Counted from the stretch's first letter, positions 34,315 to 47,530 are shown. The stretch: DNA of 64,000 nucleotides from Diogma glabrata (GCA_963693315.1 OY856187.1:425436429-425500428); one strand, 5' to 3'. A program made the numbers and translations. Notes: a model not told the origin generated them from the letters alone.

Positions 34315-37300
34315 TAAACAAACGTTATCGTTTTACTTACATATAATATTTTTTTTCTATATATAACATTTTTTCGTACATATACATATCTTCTAGATTT
34401 GATTTTTATTATTTACGAAAATGAAAAGAGATTGAAAGGATGTTGCGTGCAGACAAAAAAAAATATTAAATCAGTTTTATTTTAAAATTCAGGTAAAAAT
34501 CTTAAACAATACATGTAGTTAAAAATTAATGTAACTTTTTGTGTCTTGTGAGAAATTATTGATTGTGCCGAAACCGACACTAAAGAGGACTACAATACAA
34601 ATCTACGTTATTATATAGCGCGATGTTTAACAAAATACAATTTTATTTTTGTATAAATATTTTCTTTCGTTGAAATTTGTTGTTTTGTTGGAAAAGAAAA
34701 CAACATTTATTTTAATTCTATTACAATTTCAGGATGTGATTTTTTTGATTTGTTTGTGAATAAAATAGAAACAAAAATTGGTAAGCATACTTCATCTTTC
34801 CATAACTAACTATAGGAAGGTTTTAAGGATTACCATAAAAAATATGCTGCCCAGTGCTTTATACTATGAATAGTAGATAAATCTCATAGCAAAAGACAAA
34901 ACAAAGAGCAACAAAACATTTCATTCAATCTTTTTCCAATTAAAGTATCAACAATTTAACAACAGAGATCAAGGTGGACCAAAAACCTGGTGGAAGGTTA
35001 AATCTGCGATAACAACTACAAAATCTTGCATGGATACTTCCTGACTCTTGCTTAATGTGATATTTAAGTCATTCATATTTAATTGATGCAAGTCAATATC
35101 TGCATGAAAATAAATAACCACTACACACAAAATTTAAACTCGGCACAAAATGGTTAAATGCCTTAAACGATTTCTTATTCAACACTATTCCAACCTAAAA
35201 CTTCAAGATCCTTAAAATTCCTATTTAGTTGACAATTTTTAAGAAAACAAAAGTTTCAAGATTAAACTTTTTAAATTTATATCATTTTCCACTCCGTTAA
35301 ATCAAAAGCCACCCATAGTTTATCGGAAATTTGACACATTTTTGTGTAACATGATTATTAGAAAAAAACTACAGACAATAAATATGAACAAATAAAAAAG
35401 ATGTTTCTCAGATGTACTCGTACCACCAAAGTTAAATCATCTATCTCATCATCATTGATTATATTATTATAAATGAACCGTGAAATTTTTAGAGGATTTT
35501 TTCTCAAGTTATTGTGCTGATGAAGAAGAATTGATGTTTAAATTTAACTCTTTTTTTTGTTGTTGAATGATTTTGAAATGTGGTGAAACAAACATTTTAA
35601 TTAAAAGGTGAGGATGAGGAATGATGATCGATCATGATTTGTTTGTTAAGTGTTATATGTTTTCTAGTGAACAGTAGAGGGAAGAAGATTTAGGTCGAAT
35701 CAAAATTGTGATAGTTTCACGATTGAATGTTCACGAATTTGCACTCCATCTGTATGATCATTTCTAATTTCACTATATACAATTTCAAATTTCCAAACAC
35801 AAAAAAGATAGCTTAAATTATAAATTAAACCAAAATAAAATGTGTAAAAAACCATTTGTCGATTTCAATCAAACCACAAATTTATCCGTTACAATACAAT
35901 AAACTTATTCAATTCCTATAAATACAACAACCTTTCCGCACCAGCTGATTATATTTCAATTGTAATAAAATGAATCAACTGTTAACAGTCGTATTCATTT
36001 TGTCAACCAAATACCAAAATAACTGAAAATATTTCAAGAAAATTCAGATAAATTGATCTTAATAGAGATACCACACCGAATTACCTATAAAACAAATATT
36101 CCATTTTTTTTTTTGTTCATTTTTGAATTTGACAATAATATTGAAATTTATAACAAAAGCAAAACCTATAAAAAATATAAGAAGACCCAGATACTTTAAA
36201 AGCACCTGTTTTACAAGGCACATGGAACTTTTCTCTGAATAAAAAATTATTTGCATTTGACTTTTTTGCATAATCAAAAAAATCGTTAAATTTGAAATGG
36301 AATTCGGATAGAAACTAAATAATAATAAAATGAATTAATATCTCTCTAACCGACCTAGAAAACTTCCAGGGAAATGAAAATACAGAAGAAACAAACTATA
36401 TATATTTAGGATTTGAGCCACTAGTTGGGAAAAATTAAAACCAAATAAATAAAATGTTAGTTAACATTGCACATGCTTCATATATCGGAAGAAATATTTC
36501 AAATCGTTTATTACTAATATTTACTTGTCAAATAAATTAGCAGTCGATATTTTAAGTTTATTTGTAAATTTATCTAAAATATTTTATTGAACTTTTGTTA
36601 GTACATCAAATCAAGTAAATCAAAATGAGGAAGAGTTAGATAAAAAGACACAAACTTAAACTTATTTTTTTTATATAATTTGCTCAAAACCATCATTGAA
36701 TAAATATCTAAGGAAGAGTAACTTGACTTTTTGAGTGAAGCATCTAATTTTTAGTATTGGTGAAGTTTGATAGTATTTGAATTCCAGTTGGGTGGTACTG
36801 CTTACAATTTGTATATTTATATTTTCAAAAGAAATAATAAATGTTACTTTAAGAACACCTTACATTCTGCTGAAACAGCGTTTGACATTTGTTTTGACAA
36901 CGATGGATTATGAAAAATTACATTTATGTAGGGTAATAAAATATAAAATTAAACTAGAAAATAACAGTTTTTGTAAAGCAAATATTTTATGTTTTTATTA
37001 AAACAACATTCTAAACACTTTTTATGCGTAGTATTAGCAAAAATATTATAACCTTTGATATGAAATTCGATGATCAAATTTTATTGTATTTAAGATTATT
37101 TCTACATATTTTAATGCAATTCTTCATCCTTATGAATAAATGACTACACAAATACAAATTGTTGTTTTGTAAAACATTAATTTAAACTTTAATTTTTATA
37201 AATTTAGTTTAATTTAAATATCTTAAAGTAAAATTTTGGATAAAAACAATGATTTTATTTTAAAATAAAAAACGGAATGTGTCAAATGTCATGGATGAAA

Positions 37301-37548
37301 GAACGCACAGATATACAAATCACATACTTTAAAAAATATTCGTGTAGCCACACGTAATTATTCTTCCTTATATATTTAATATACTCTTATTTAATATACC
37401 CTTATACTATTGCCCTTATAATATACCCTTATACTATATACCCTTATACTATTTAATATGTTTAATATAAATATATACAAATTTGATATGAAACGAACGT
37501 ATTTATTTAACTTTTTCTTCCTTTGATTGATAAAATAGAATAAGATGT
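34315..37548. other. AT-rich non-coding stretch
   Basis: More than 3 kb without a supportable gene. Short open frames at 36059-36277 and 36777-37001 show no family resemblance. Near 37370-37460, TATACCCTTATACTAT-type words recur about four times. Confidence 0.5.
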
Positions 37549-38120
37549 CATGAATAGAGTATTTTCCTTAAACTTCAAATTTTAAACGTCAAAATTTGTG
37601 CATGTAAAATAATCAAAGTTGATTGATTTTCCTTGCAAATTTGGTTATTTTGATTGCAATTAAAAGTGTTTTAAAATATGCATAATTTTATTAGATTTTA
37701 CCAAGTTTATATAATATTGTCTCTTAACTTTTTTATTATTATTTTACACTTTATTATTGTTATTTTACACTAAACTAAAGTATTTGATATTGTTAGTTTT
37801 TTGCAAATAAACCGAAATAAAAATATGGAAATTAAATGAACCTTCATTTCTGAAGAAATGAAGGTTGATTTAATTTCCATATTTTAATGCGATTTTAATT
37901 ATTTCAGTAACCCTAATGCATTAAAAACTTAAGAGCATATAATACATTAACAATTTAATTAATTATTGTTTTCAAAAATTTACTTTTAAGACACTTTTAA
38001 TTGCAAACAAAATAACCAAATTTGCAAGGAAAATCAATCAACTTTGATTATTTTACATGCACAAATTAAAACAGCTAGTTTGAGCTGTTAAAGTATTATT
38101 GGGAAAATACTCTATTACAT
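37549..38120. mobile_element. Foldback element, about 570 bp
   Basis: Long inverted arms: ATAGAGTATTTTCC at 37553 pairs with GGAAAATACTCTAT near 38103. TTGTGCATGTAAAATAATCA (37597) pairs with TGATTATTTTACATGCACAA (38046). A roughly 75 bp arm around CCTTGCAAATTTGGTTATTT pairs with its partner at about 38007. The centre is a hairpin of about 30 bp arms (37824-37885) with AACCTTCATTTC/GAAATGAAGGTT. There is no coding region. Confidence 0.85.
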
Positions 38121-38369
38121 AAATAATAAAAGAAAAGGTTGGATGAAACACTATTCTATATGGATGTGTGTTGTTCTCGTGTACTTTACATGTCACTTCG
38201 GGTACTTCACAGCATGATGATGTTTTTTTGTGGTGGAATATGACGTTCTCTATATAAACCAACTGTTCTAGAGACACCAACGAATTAGAGATGAAAGCGA
38301 TGCTTCTGCAAAAACATCACAAAAATCTAAGACAGGCCTGATTTTGCTATAATACCATACATTGAAGTC

Positions 38370-38484
38370 GGGGCTTCACATACACCAGAAACAGAATTTC
38401 ATAAAAATTTGACAGCAAAAAATTCTGTTGCTGTAAAATTTGTATTTAATTCTGTTTCTGTTGTATGTGATTTGCAGCCTTAAG
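38370..38484. repeat. Foldback MITE, about 115 bp
   Basis: TCACATACACCAGAAACAGA plus ATT pairs with AATTCTGTTTCTGTTGTATG plus TGA. The outer edges GGGGCTT and GCAGCCTTA also pair partly. Confidence 0.8.
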
Positions 38485-38846
38485 CCAGACTAAGGGCCAG
38501 TTGTATAATAGCAGTTTAGCTAAAGCTTAGTAGAACCCGATAGGAACTTAGGTTAGGTTACAAGTTAGGTTAGTTTCTTGAACCGCACTTGAACCAACAC
38601 AATTTGGCGCTCAACTTGAACCCTGGCTTAAGCTCATACTCGCCACTAAACTCTCCAATAACTTATTCTATCACGGAGAAAAATCATATTGCATAGATTA
38701 TGATTAATCTAGGCATAATTTCAGAAATGTCGTCGTTTTGTCCATTATGATAATCATATATTATACACAATACGAATTATGCATTTTTAGTTAATCGTAG
38801 ATTATGTCTAAAAACTTTTAAATTGAAACCATGTTTTGTGAAACAT
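38485..38846. other. Probable transposon edges, unassigned
   Basis: GGGCCAGTTGTATAATAGCA (38497) resembles an insect MITE terminus, and AGGTTAGGTTACAAGTTAGG is locally repetitive. No matched ends were found. Confidence 0.3.
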
Positions 38847-39480
38847 CCCAAGTAGGTTTTGCCAGACATTGACATACGGTCAAGCACTGGTCCATTAATG
38901 GTTAACAGTACTTGGCTATTGTTACTGGGCCAATACTAGAACCAATCATCGGCCGATCTATGGTTTACAGAAAATAGCCAGTATATTGTTACCTTTGAAT
39001 GGCCAAGCACTGGCCCATGAATGGTAAATATTACTTGGCTATTGTTATTGGGCCAGTACTGTAGCCATGAATTCGCCGATCTGTCATTTTTTTAAAATTT
39101 CACTAGAGTATCATCCCTTTTAGAAATACATAGTTTGAAAAATTTCACATATAGTTTAGTTATCGCCTTGTCGGTTGAAAGACTATGGTAATAAAGAAAA
39201 GGTTGGTTTATGTTTTAATTTATTTTCATTTCTATTTTATTTTAACTATTTTGTAAATAATTTATTTAAATTTACATATGATAATAATGTATATTTTTTT
39301 AACGGCCCAGTCATGGTTGCCAGTATTTGGCCCTAGAATGGCAACCATTTATTGTCCGAAGTTATCATCCAGTAAAATTATGTTAATGGCCCAGTCGTGG
39401 TTGCCAGTACTCGCCCATTGCTGCATTATTGGCTGCCAGTAATGGACCATTACTGGACCAGATGCACAACCTTGTATGGG
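38847..39480 (+). mobile_element. CCC-ended non-autonomous element, copy A (634 bp)
   Basis: It starts CCCAAGTAGGTTTTGCCAG and ends CAACCTTGTATGGG. Between them are GC-richer words such as TGGCTATTGTTATTGGGCCA and CCCAGTCGTGGTTGCCAGTA in alternating orientation. It is the inverted equivalent of 55139-55956. Left flank is AT; right flank is TA. Confidence 0.8.
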
Positions 39481-40185
39481 TAGGAACTCAAACCTATGGT
39501 TGTACATTGTGGTGAAACTCTATCTTCAAATTTGTTTAAACTTACTCAAATGATCTGGAGAAATGAATGAACTGATGCCACAGGACTGGAACTCAGTAAT
39601 GCTGATACAAATCCACAAACAATGTAATCACCCAGAACGGCAAACTACAGGGGGCTCGCTCTCTTCTGTACAGAGTATAAAATCTTTCCATACATTTTGC
39701 TAGCCAAAATCAATCATTTTACATGAACAACTGTTTGGGGAATATCAGGGGCCCTATTTTCGAAAACATAAATGTAATCACAATATTGTCAATTTCGACA
39801 ATACTGGGAAATTCTTATTCCGAAATACCAAAGTTTTGAAAATTGTGAATCCGAAAAGAACAATATAGTTACTGTCGAAATCACAATTTTGTTTTATGTT
39901 TTGTGTGTTGCCCTTTTTTATTTTTATACAAATTTCATCGACGCCAATCAAAAATTAATTTATAATGCAAAAATAAGTAAAATTATAAATAACTAATTTA
40001 TAAATAAATGGTCATTCTCATGAAAAGGGGTAGTTTGAAAAAACATATTTTTGAATTTTAAACATGAAATAAAAATCGTTATTATTATGTTTTCTATTAG
40101 ATAATAACTTGCTGTATTAAGTCATACTATTGGCCCAGATCATATTTGAGAAATTTTAAGAAAAAAAACTTTTAAATCTTTACTT
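39481..40185. other. Non-coding stretch with a possible transposon edge
   Basis: CAGGGGCCCTATTTTCGAAA at 39747 looks like a TIR-type end, but no partner was found. A repeated CACAATATTGTC / TCGACAATACT theme follows to about 39900. Confidence 0.35.
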
Positions 40186-41100
40186 ATCCACAGACGTGTG
40201 ACGGTGATAATAAACAACTACTACCATTGTGATAATAAACAACTACTGTGTGTAAAGAAACCTGATTTTTCGATCTGCCAAAGTATTCTGCTTGCACTTC
40301 CTCAGAATATTTGCAGTTATAATGCTGTGAAAAATCACAGTGTGTAAGGATTTCATTTTCAGACAAGCTGTTCTTAATTTTCTTATAACATGATAATAAT
40401 GTAAGTTATTTAAGTTTTATCAACAAAAATCATTTGCAAATATTAAAGATCACACTATTATTGTTTGTGTCACGTCTGCTACTTAGGTGTTCCGTCTGTG
40501 GACATTAAATGATTAAATGTCCACGATCATGTCCACGGACGTGATAAATTCATTAAAAACATTCTGTGAATGATGACATTTTGGTTTTAAGAAGTTGTTC
40601 TTTGAAATTAATTATATATACAATTCACTTTTACTATGACTACAATAAAAATTTAAATTCAGTAATTACTTAAAGAATTATGATGTCCACGGATGTGACT
40701 CTATAAGCTTGCCCACTTCAAATTTTGATGTTCTATGACAAATTGAACTCTATTAGAACACTCAACCTGCAAACAAAAGTTCTCCAAAGCTAATCTGGCT
40801 AACTATTTCAAAATTATTGAATTGGTGCTTGCACTGCCATCTATGACAAGATAGAATAAATAAACACTTTGTCCACGGAAGTGAGTAAAATTCTTGGGAC
40901 ATTATAGTTTCTACTGTAAAATTGAATTTGGTAATATGTGCATTATATAGGTTTGAGGTACAATAAGTAGAAATATTTATTTATTTCTTACAGTATATTT
41001 TTTATTTTCAATGAAATTATTATTTTGATTTTGGATCTTATTATTTTAGTCGTGAGACAGTTCACGGACGTGATTTGTCACGTTCCGTGAACATATTTTT
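40186..41100. repeat. Region with spaced GTCCACGGACGTGA motifs
   Basis: Related words occur at 40186 (ATCCACAGACGTGTG), 40491 (TCCGTCTGTGGAC, inverted), 40530 (GTCCACGGACGTGAT), 40684 (GTCCACGGATGTGAC), 40870 (GTCCACGGAAGTGAG) and 41060-41096. The last is an inverted pair, TTCACGGACGTGA and TCACGTTCCGTGAA. Spacing is about 155-345 bp in otherwise AT-rich DNA. There is also a 24 bp direct repeat, GTGATAATAAACAACTACT, at 40204 and 40230. Confidence 0.7.
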
Positions 41101-41213
41101 CAATAAAAATAAAATTAAATTGCTTCTTTTATACTGTTGGTTAACTCTCTATTGCTAGATAGTAGATATTGTACAATTATTTAGATAAAAAATTGCTTGG
41201 ACTGCAGAATGTA

Positions 41214-41661
41214 CACTGAAAAAAACATGTCCTATTTCCAATCGAAATGCAATTGTCTCAACCTCACCGTGCGGTCACATATGGCGAATCAAACTACGAA
41301 ATTGCTTCAACAACTCTACAATTATAAATCGATGAAGTTGAGACAATCACACGAAATATTTATGTGAAAATAAAATATAGTTCAGTTAATCTCAAATACT
41401 TAAACTTTAAAATGAAAAATTCGTGATATAAGGCCAAAGAAAATTTTTTTCAGGGAAATAGTTATTATTTGTATTCAACCACTGTTATATTGGATATAAC
41501 ACTTTATATTTTAAATAAACCTCATTCTGTTGTTAGGAAAATGTTATCGTGTAATTGTCCCAATCACAGTGAAATTGTTTGCAAATAATTTTTCTTTGCA
41601 TGAATAATCAACTGCCAACTTCGAGACGAGGTTGTCATGAACTTCAATTTTTTTTTCAGTG
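41214..41661. mobile_element. MITE, 448 bp, with CACTGAAAAAAA ends and TA flanks
   Basis: The left end CACTGAAAAAAA and right end TTTTTTTTCAGTG are bordered by TA (41212-41213 and 41662-41663). Inner words ATTGTCTCAACCTCA and GTTGAGACAAT pair. There is no coding capacity. The TA target suggests mobilisation by a Tc1/mariner-type transposase. Confidence 0.8.
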
Positions 41662-42049
41662 TACCCTTTTTGGAGAATCACCCAAATAAGTCTTTAATAA
41701 TATTAAATAATTATATTTATTAAATATATTTTTATTTTATTTTGCATATGTATTTAAAAATTAAAAAAAATACTTGCCAAAAAAATTGCTTAAAACGACA
41801 TCTTTGATTGTTTCATTGCGAATTTAGTACCAAAAATGTGTAATTTGTTAGAATTCTGTAACTATAAGACACAAATCTATATGATAAAAGTACATAAATT
41901 TGGGGTTATGGAATACCATTTTGTTGAAATTGAACATATTGCCAATTGACAAATATGTGTGTCGTTTCGTCGAGTTAAAAATGTCGAGTGTTCAACACAT
42001 ATGTCTACCAACTTTTCGGGGCCTTCAAGCAGGCCTACAGCGCTCTCTC

Positions 42050-42870
42050 AAACGTGTGACTCTATGGGCTACTCTGGTATATCAATGGAAATCCTTTGTA
42101 TCTTGGTATCACTATGGAAAATGACAATACAAAACTCTCAATTCTGGGGCACTAGTATATAGAGAATAAAATATCAAAGATTTTTAATGTCGACTTCGGT
42201 TTAAAACAAGGTGATGCTATCTTCCCTTTACTTTTTAACCTATCCTTGGAATATGTGTGCTGTCAAAAGAAACTATACAGACTAACAATAATATCTTGTC
42301 AATAAAATGAAGTGATGCTGTTATAAGTGAGACTTTCAAGTAGCTTAAGAGTGATGCGAAAAATTGGTCTATACGAATAAATTATGAAAAAACCAAACGT
42401 ATATGAATATTTCAAGAGAGGCTGAGAACAAACATTTGATGATAGACGAATTGTGGCAGTTGAATTCTTTCAATATCTGGAATCAATGCTTGACTCAAAC
42501 TAGAGCTTATGATTAGATACAAAAGCTAGAATCGCTGCCGGTAATCGAACTTGCTATTTAATTAAATCGCTCATAAGATCACCATATGTGTCAACTAACA
42601 TCAAACTCAAATTATATAAAACTTTGATTAAACCGGTGATGATGTACGGGTCACAAAAGTGAAGCCTTACACAAACTGACGAATCTCATTTATCTGTATT
42701 TGAGCTTAAAATCCATATGCTACATTTTTGGCCCACTAAAGACTAAATTAGGCCCACTAAATCAGGTACCTATGTATTTGAGGGTCCTGATACAATAGGT
42801 TGTTTTTAGTTCCAATAGAATTGCTTGGTTTCGACATCTTCTACGAGCCGTTCCACATTTTAAAAAAATG
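42050..42870 (+). pseudogene. RTE/Proto2-like LINE reverse transcriptase relic
   Basis: DFGLKQGDAIFPLLFNLSLE near 42185-42245 is the reverse transcriptase QGD..SPLLFN block. After a degraded part (the YADD box is missing) follow VEFFQYLESMLDSN (42460), KARIAAGNRTCYLIKSLIRS then KLKLYKTLIKPVMMYGSQK (42520-42660), SLTQTDESHLSVFELKI, and IAWFRHLLRAVPH (42820-42858). These match the thumb and C-terminal parts of RTE-type LINE proteins. Many stops, frameshifts and internal deletions are present. The 3' end is cut by the LTR at 42883. Confidence 0.75.
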
Positions 42871-42882
42871 TACGTAGTATCC

Positions 42883-43990
42883 TGTAGTGCCAAATTGTTT
42901 AGGACACTACTATATGATAAAGATGTAGTGCAAAAATATTAACGTACACTACTATGTTAATTAAGTTGTAGTGCCAAAATGGGGTTCCTCTTAACACTAC
43001 TTTGTAATGATGTAGTGTAATTGATTCTCGATCGAATACTTATATAGAAGTTTGTGGTGTAACTTAATTGACACACCGTTAGGTTAATGGTGGTAGTATT
43101 AGACCAGCGATTTACTGTTGTTATTGTCACTTCACTTCGATTGTTTATGAACACATTAATACACACAGGAGTTAGTAGTTTTCTTTCATGTGTAACTTTA
43201 TTTAGTAATATTAAATTTAATTATATGTGTTCACTTAGATTACGGTCACTCGTAAGTTTAATTGGAGAGAACTTTATTTTAACTAATAATTATTTTATTT
43301 ATAATTAGAATTTCACTTAAATACAAAGAATACAAAACTTTCCTTATTTTAGATATGTAAAATAGTATAACTTTATTTTCGACCTAAATTGTTCACTGTT
43401 TAATATCTACTTTTATTTAATGCTCCACTTGTTGACTGAATAATTGTTACTCACTAATAACTTTTTCGGAAACGATTGGTTTTTTTAAATTAAATGACTG
43501 AAAAGAGACTGACTGACTGACTGATTATTTATTTAAAAAAACACTGGCTTGATTTTAATTTTAAAACGACTGTTTAACTGATTTAGTGTAAAAGAACTGT
43601 TTTAATCGATTTGTTTATTCCGACTGCGTTAATAGTCTGAACACTGACTGACCGAATTATTGATTAAAATATTATTTTTATAATTAAAAAATGATTACGC
43701 GCTGGGAATTTATTATTGTTGGTTAATTGATATTAAAACAATTGACACACTGACTTTGTTTTTAATTGAATTTTATTGCCAATGTCGCGAATTGGTTTTA
43801 TTTAAATTAAAAGATATTAACAAAATATTTGGAAATAACCCAGTTAAGGAAATTTATGAAATATTTGTTTTTAATTTTAATAGAGTTTTGGGTCAATTGT
43901 TTTTATATTTATTGATAGGAATTTGGAAGATATTGCGAATATAGTTTGGGGAATTGTTGTAGTAAAACTATGTAATTGGTTTTACTACAT
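42883..43990 (-). mobile_element. Long terminal repeat, 1,108 bp (3' LTR of a minus-strand element)
   Basis: Read on the minus strand it starts TGTAGTAAAACC and ends GGCACTACA, with TG..CA boundaries and the short inverted ends TGTAGT/ACTACA. It is directly preceded by a polypurine tract. Inside lie a short (GACT)n run near 43495-43515 and no gene. The other LTR is not in the window; it may lie beyond the assembly gap or be missing. Confidence 0.75.
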
Positions 43991-44004
43991 TCCTCCCCCA
44001 CGGA
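43991..44004 (-). other. Polypurine tract
   Basis: The minus strand reads GTGGGGGAGGAA immediately before the LTR start TGTAGTAAAACC. This is the usual plus-strand primer site of LTR retrotransposons and fixes the orientation of the element. Confidence 0.75.
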
Positions 44005-46262
44005 ACAAAAAATTTTGTTTTCATCGTTAGTTAGTTAACGATGAACACAAAATTTTACCAAATTATGTATGTTTTTGAGAAAAAGGGAAGAGAGAGAAAA
44101 AAAAAAAAGTGAGTAACGTTATCTTAGTCTTATCTTATAAATATTGAATAAATTATGTTTTTATCGTCGTAATAATTATGTTAAGAATGAACGATATATG
44201 GTAAATTATTTGTTTCCATTAAAATTTTCGTTACGTTTTGATTGCTTAAAATAATTGTTTTAATTTAATATGTATACACTTATGCTAGTGATTGCTTATG
44301 ACCAATTTTGGTAAACTTATTATTTTTATTGGTTGTATCGATAGTTGAATCGTATTAGTTATTGATTGATTGATTGTATTAATAGTATGAATTATTGTGA
44401 TCAACTTACTTAGTTGTGGTAAACTAAAAATTTTATAAAGATAAAAATTTAAAATATGACGCTTAGAACTTTTAGCAGCGTTTAATTGCTATGCTTTTTA
44501 TTTTTGTTGTGGTAAAAAGATGATACAGAGTTATGGGTAGGAATAATGTTAATGATAATTGATGAGTTAAAGATATTCAGATCGTTTAGAAGGTTGTATA
44601 AGAAAATTTGAAATTCGTACATGGGTCAATTAGAAAGGCTAATATAAAATGTTTATAATTAATGTAAGTAGTAAAGTTATTCTGTGAATATAATCTCAAC
44701 TTAATAGAAACAGAAATGCTAATCTTGATTTTTGTTTTAGTTTAAAAATTACTGTTTGTTAAGTCGCGAACTAATGATATTGCCATTATGATAAAATTGC
44801 TAAATCTAGTATGATAAATCTTATATTGAACGTTCAAATAGATATTGCGTTAGCTAGTATTGATTAAAAATAGTATTAATACGTAGATTATGAATTACTT
44901 AAAAATAATATAGTTTCCGGAGTTATCGATTTTATATTTATCGTATTTATACTAATAGAACTATTCTGGTTTAGTAAATTCCGATTTACTGTTTTCTTTG
45001 TAATTGTGAAAATTAATTAATACGTGGTAAGCCGTAATTAAATATTGATTAAATAAGAAATTGATATTTGAAATACAAAGACTTAAAAATATACCTTAAT
45101 ATTAAATGTTTCTCTAAGGCTAAAAATATGAACATATGACCATTGATTCTTATCTTATTGATTTTTCTTTTGTTTGTTTAAATGATCATTATAGTAAAGA
45201 AAAAAAAAAATTTAGTAAAAATTCAAAATCTTTTATAAAAAATTGCATACGGTTCTTAAAAAAAAATGATTGCCGACTTATTACTGTATAATTATATAAA
45301 TTTTAAAAATGAAATTGGAGATTTTTCATTTTTTAAACGACCTTTATTAATTGGAGATGCCATATTTATATTATGAATGATAAAATTTGATGAACTTGAA
45401 AATGCAAATTGCAAATATGTTAATTGTTTTTATTTATTTTAAAAATGTTTTTTTTTTCCTTTTTATTTAGATTAAATGCATTTTGTTTTTGTTTCCTATG
45501 TTTTGATGGGGGTCAAATTCTTTTTGTTTTGACATTAGGATTATTTGTTTATTATTATTGTAAAACTATTTTCAATGACAGAAATTTGTAAAAAAAAAGT
45601 TTTTAAAGAAATGGTTTTCTTTTCGCAATATGTATTTCTGAATAATAAATTCAGCTATTCTTGTTTTATTATAAGAATAAAATGAGTTCAACAATTTTGT
45701 TTATTTGAAATGAATTTTGCTAATTAAATTTGATAATTACATATGTTATGAAATATGAAGACTTAGTAATAGTAAATAAAAATAGTAGTAAAGTATTTGT
45801 TTTTGTTTCCGTTAAAAATTATGTTTTGATTGGAAAATTGATAGCTTGCGTATCTTAAAATTATTGTCTTAATATAATATGTATTTTATGGTAATGGTTA
45901 TTTAAGATTAATGATTTTAGAATTATTATGTTTATTTATTGTACTGATTATTGATCGGAATCAGTATTGGTAATAAGATTATTGTTTTTCGATTATTATG
46001 TTTCTTGTATATTGTATAAATTATAAGTATTAATTGTTTAGATTTGACTTATGCTAAAGGCTAGTATTAGGTTTAGGATAAGTTGGTACGATTGGCTTAT
46101 GGTTTAAGTTAATATTGGGTTTAGGATAGGTTTGTTGATTGGGTTATGGTTTAAGTATTAGGTTTGTTTGATTAACTTGTGGTTTAGATTAGTATTATGT
46201 TTAGGATAAGATGATTTGGTTTACCTATGCTTTAGGTTGGTTTAAGCGGAATTTGATATTTT
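44005..46262 (-). other. LTR-element interior, AT-rich, no gene
   Basis: About 2.2 kb between the orphan frame and the 3' LTR. It shows a weak internal duplication (around 44190-44320 against 45795-45935, sharing TTTGTTTCC(A/G)TTAAAA and TTTAATATAATATGTAT-like words). At 46040-46245 there is a block of GGTTTAGGATA / GGTTTAAGTTA words. No pol motifs were seen. Confidence 0.5.
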
Positions 46263-47530
46263 TTAGAAAGCTGTTGTTTTTAAAAATGTGGAAATTTTAT
46301 CGTTAGAAAGTAATTTTGAAGGAAAGTTATTTCCAATTTGATTTATGTGTTTGATTAATAAATATGTATTGTCCTGAACAACGGTTATGTAAATTTTTGC
46401 AATGAAGTTGAGAACTTCTCCTTTGTCGAATATGATTTTACGAGATGCTAGTAGTAAATTCTTGGAAAAACAGACAGGAAATTTTTGGAACAGATTTTCA
46501 AGCCAATTAACTGAATTAGACGAATACGAATGAAATTGTATTATATTGGTTATAATCGGAAGTGTAAGTTGCAAGGCAGTAGTTTTCTTGACCTGAATAC
46601 ACGAAAGGCTAAGATATAGTAGAATTGATTTCAACAGTTTGGAAAGTTGCAATGGACAGTGTATCCAATTTTCAATAGGTCTGGATGGAGTGGTACGAAA
46701 ACATTTCTGGTTTTGATAAATTTTATGGTCACGGTTGTTTACAGTTATTTTGTTAGTAGGGTCATTGTCGTTTGTCATAACAGATTGGTTCGTCGTTTTA
46801 ATATTTTTGGGGTCAGAGTGATAGGGACTGCTTGGTTGGAGCTTAATCGTATGTTGATCGGTTTTGTTTTTTCGAAATTTCATATTTGTGATAATCGTTT
46901 TAGATATACCTCGGCGGCTGTGTAATTTGATATTTGGTTTTTTGTTTGACGATTGCTTTTCCACTACCATAGTTGAGGGCAAATATTGAATTTTCTTAGC
47001 ACTGATTGGGTTTGCTGGTTTCTGGACTTTGTTTTTGTGACAAATAGAATTATTATGGAATTTTGATGTGGTCGTTGAAGACAAATATTGATTTTTCTTA
47101 GAACTGATTATTGGTTTCTGGAATCTACTTTCATTACGATTAGAATTAGTTTGGCATTTCAAAGTGGTAGTTTGTAGATTATGATACGTATAATTTTTAG
47201 TGTATTTTAATTTTGTTGGTATTGATGAAATTTGTGTTGTGTTTGAAATTTTTATAGGAATGCACAAGTTTCGAGAAATGTTTTGTTTTAGAACTTCGGA
47301 ATAAAGAATTGGCGTTGAAATAATTTTTGATTTAATTTGTGATTTGTCTGAGTTATTGTCGGGCGTATTTGGCCTAGTTTTGTTAGTCGGAAGTTTTTGG
47401 CTACTATGTGTATCTGATAAAGATAACAGAGAATTTTCTGTAATAGTGTTTACAAGGGATGTTGAATTGGGCTTTAAAATTTGAAGTTTTCTGTAAGATT
47501 GTTTACGAAAAGGGTTGGATCGAGTTCTGT
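46263..47530 (-). pseudogene. Unrecognised S/N/K-rich frame, 3' part
   Basis: The minus strand is open from about 47530 to a stop at 46263, some 420 codons. The first part (NPFRKQSYRKLQILKPNSTS) overlaps the end of the 47474-48363 frame in another register, so a frameshift joins them. The middle is low-complexity, rich in Lys, Thr, Asn and Ser, with repeats such as KKNQYLSS and KKIQYLPS. The last 130 residues look more structured (SVNWLENLFQKFPVCFSKNL, then IIFDKGEVLNFIAKIYI). No gag, protease, RT, integrase or env motif is visible. The position, upstream of the polypurine tract and LTR, suggests a protein of the LTR element, but a host or other origin cannot be excluded. Confidence 0.45.

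Noticed and set aside
46647..46925. Plus-strand frame of 92 codons
   Set aside because: It is a shadow of the longer minus-strand low-complexity frame.
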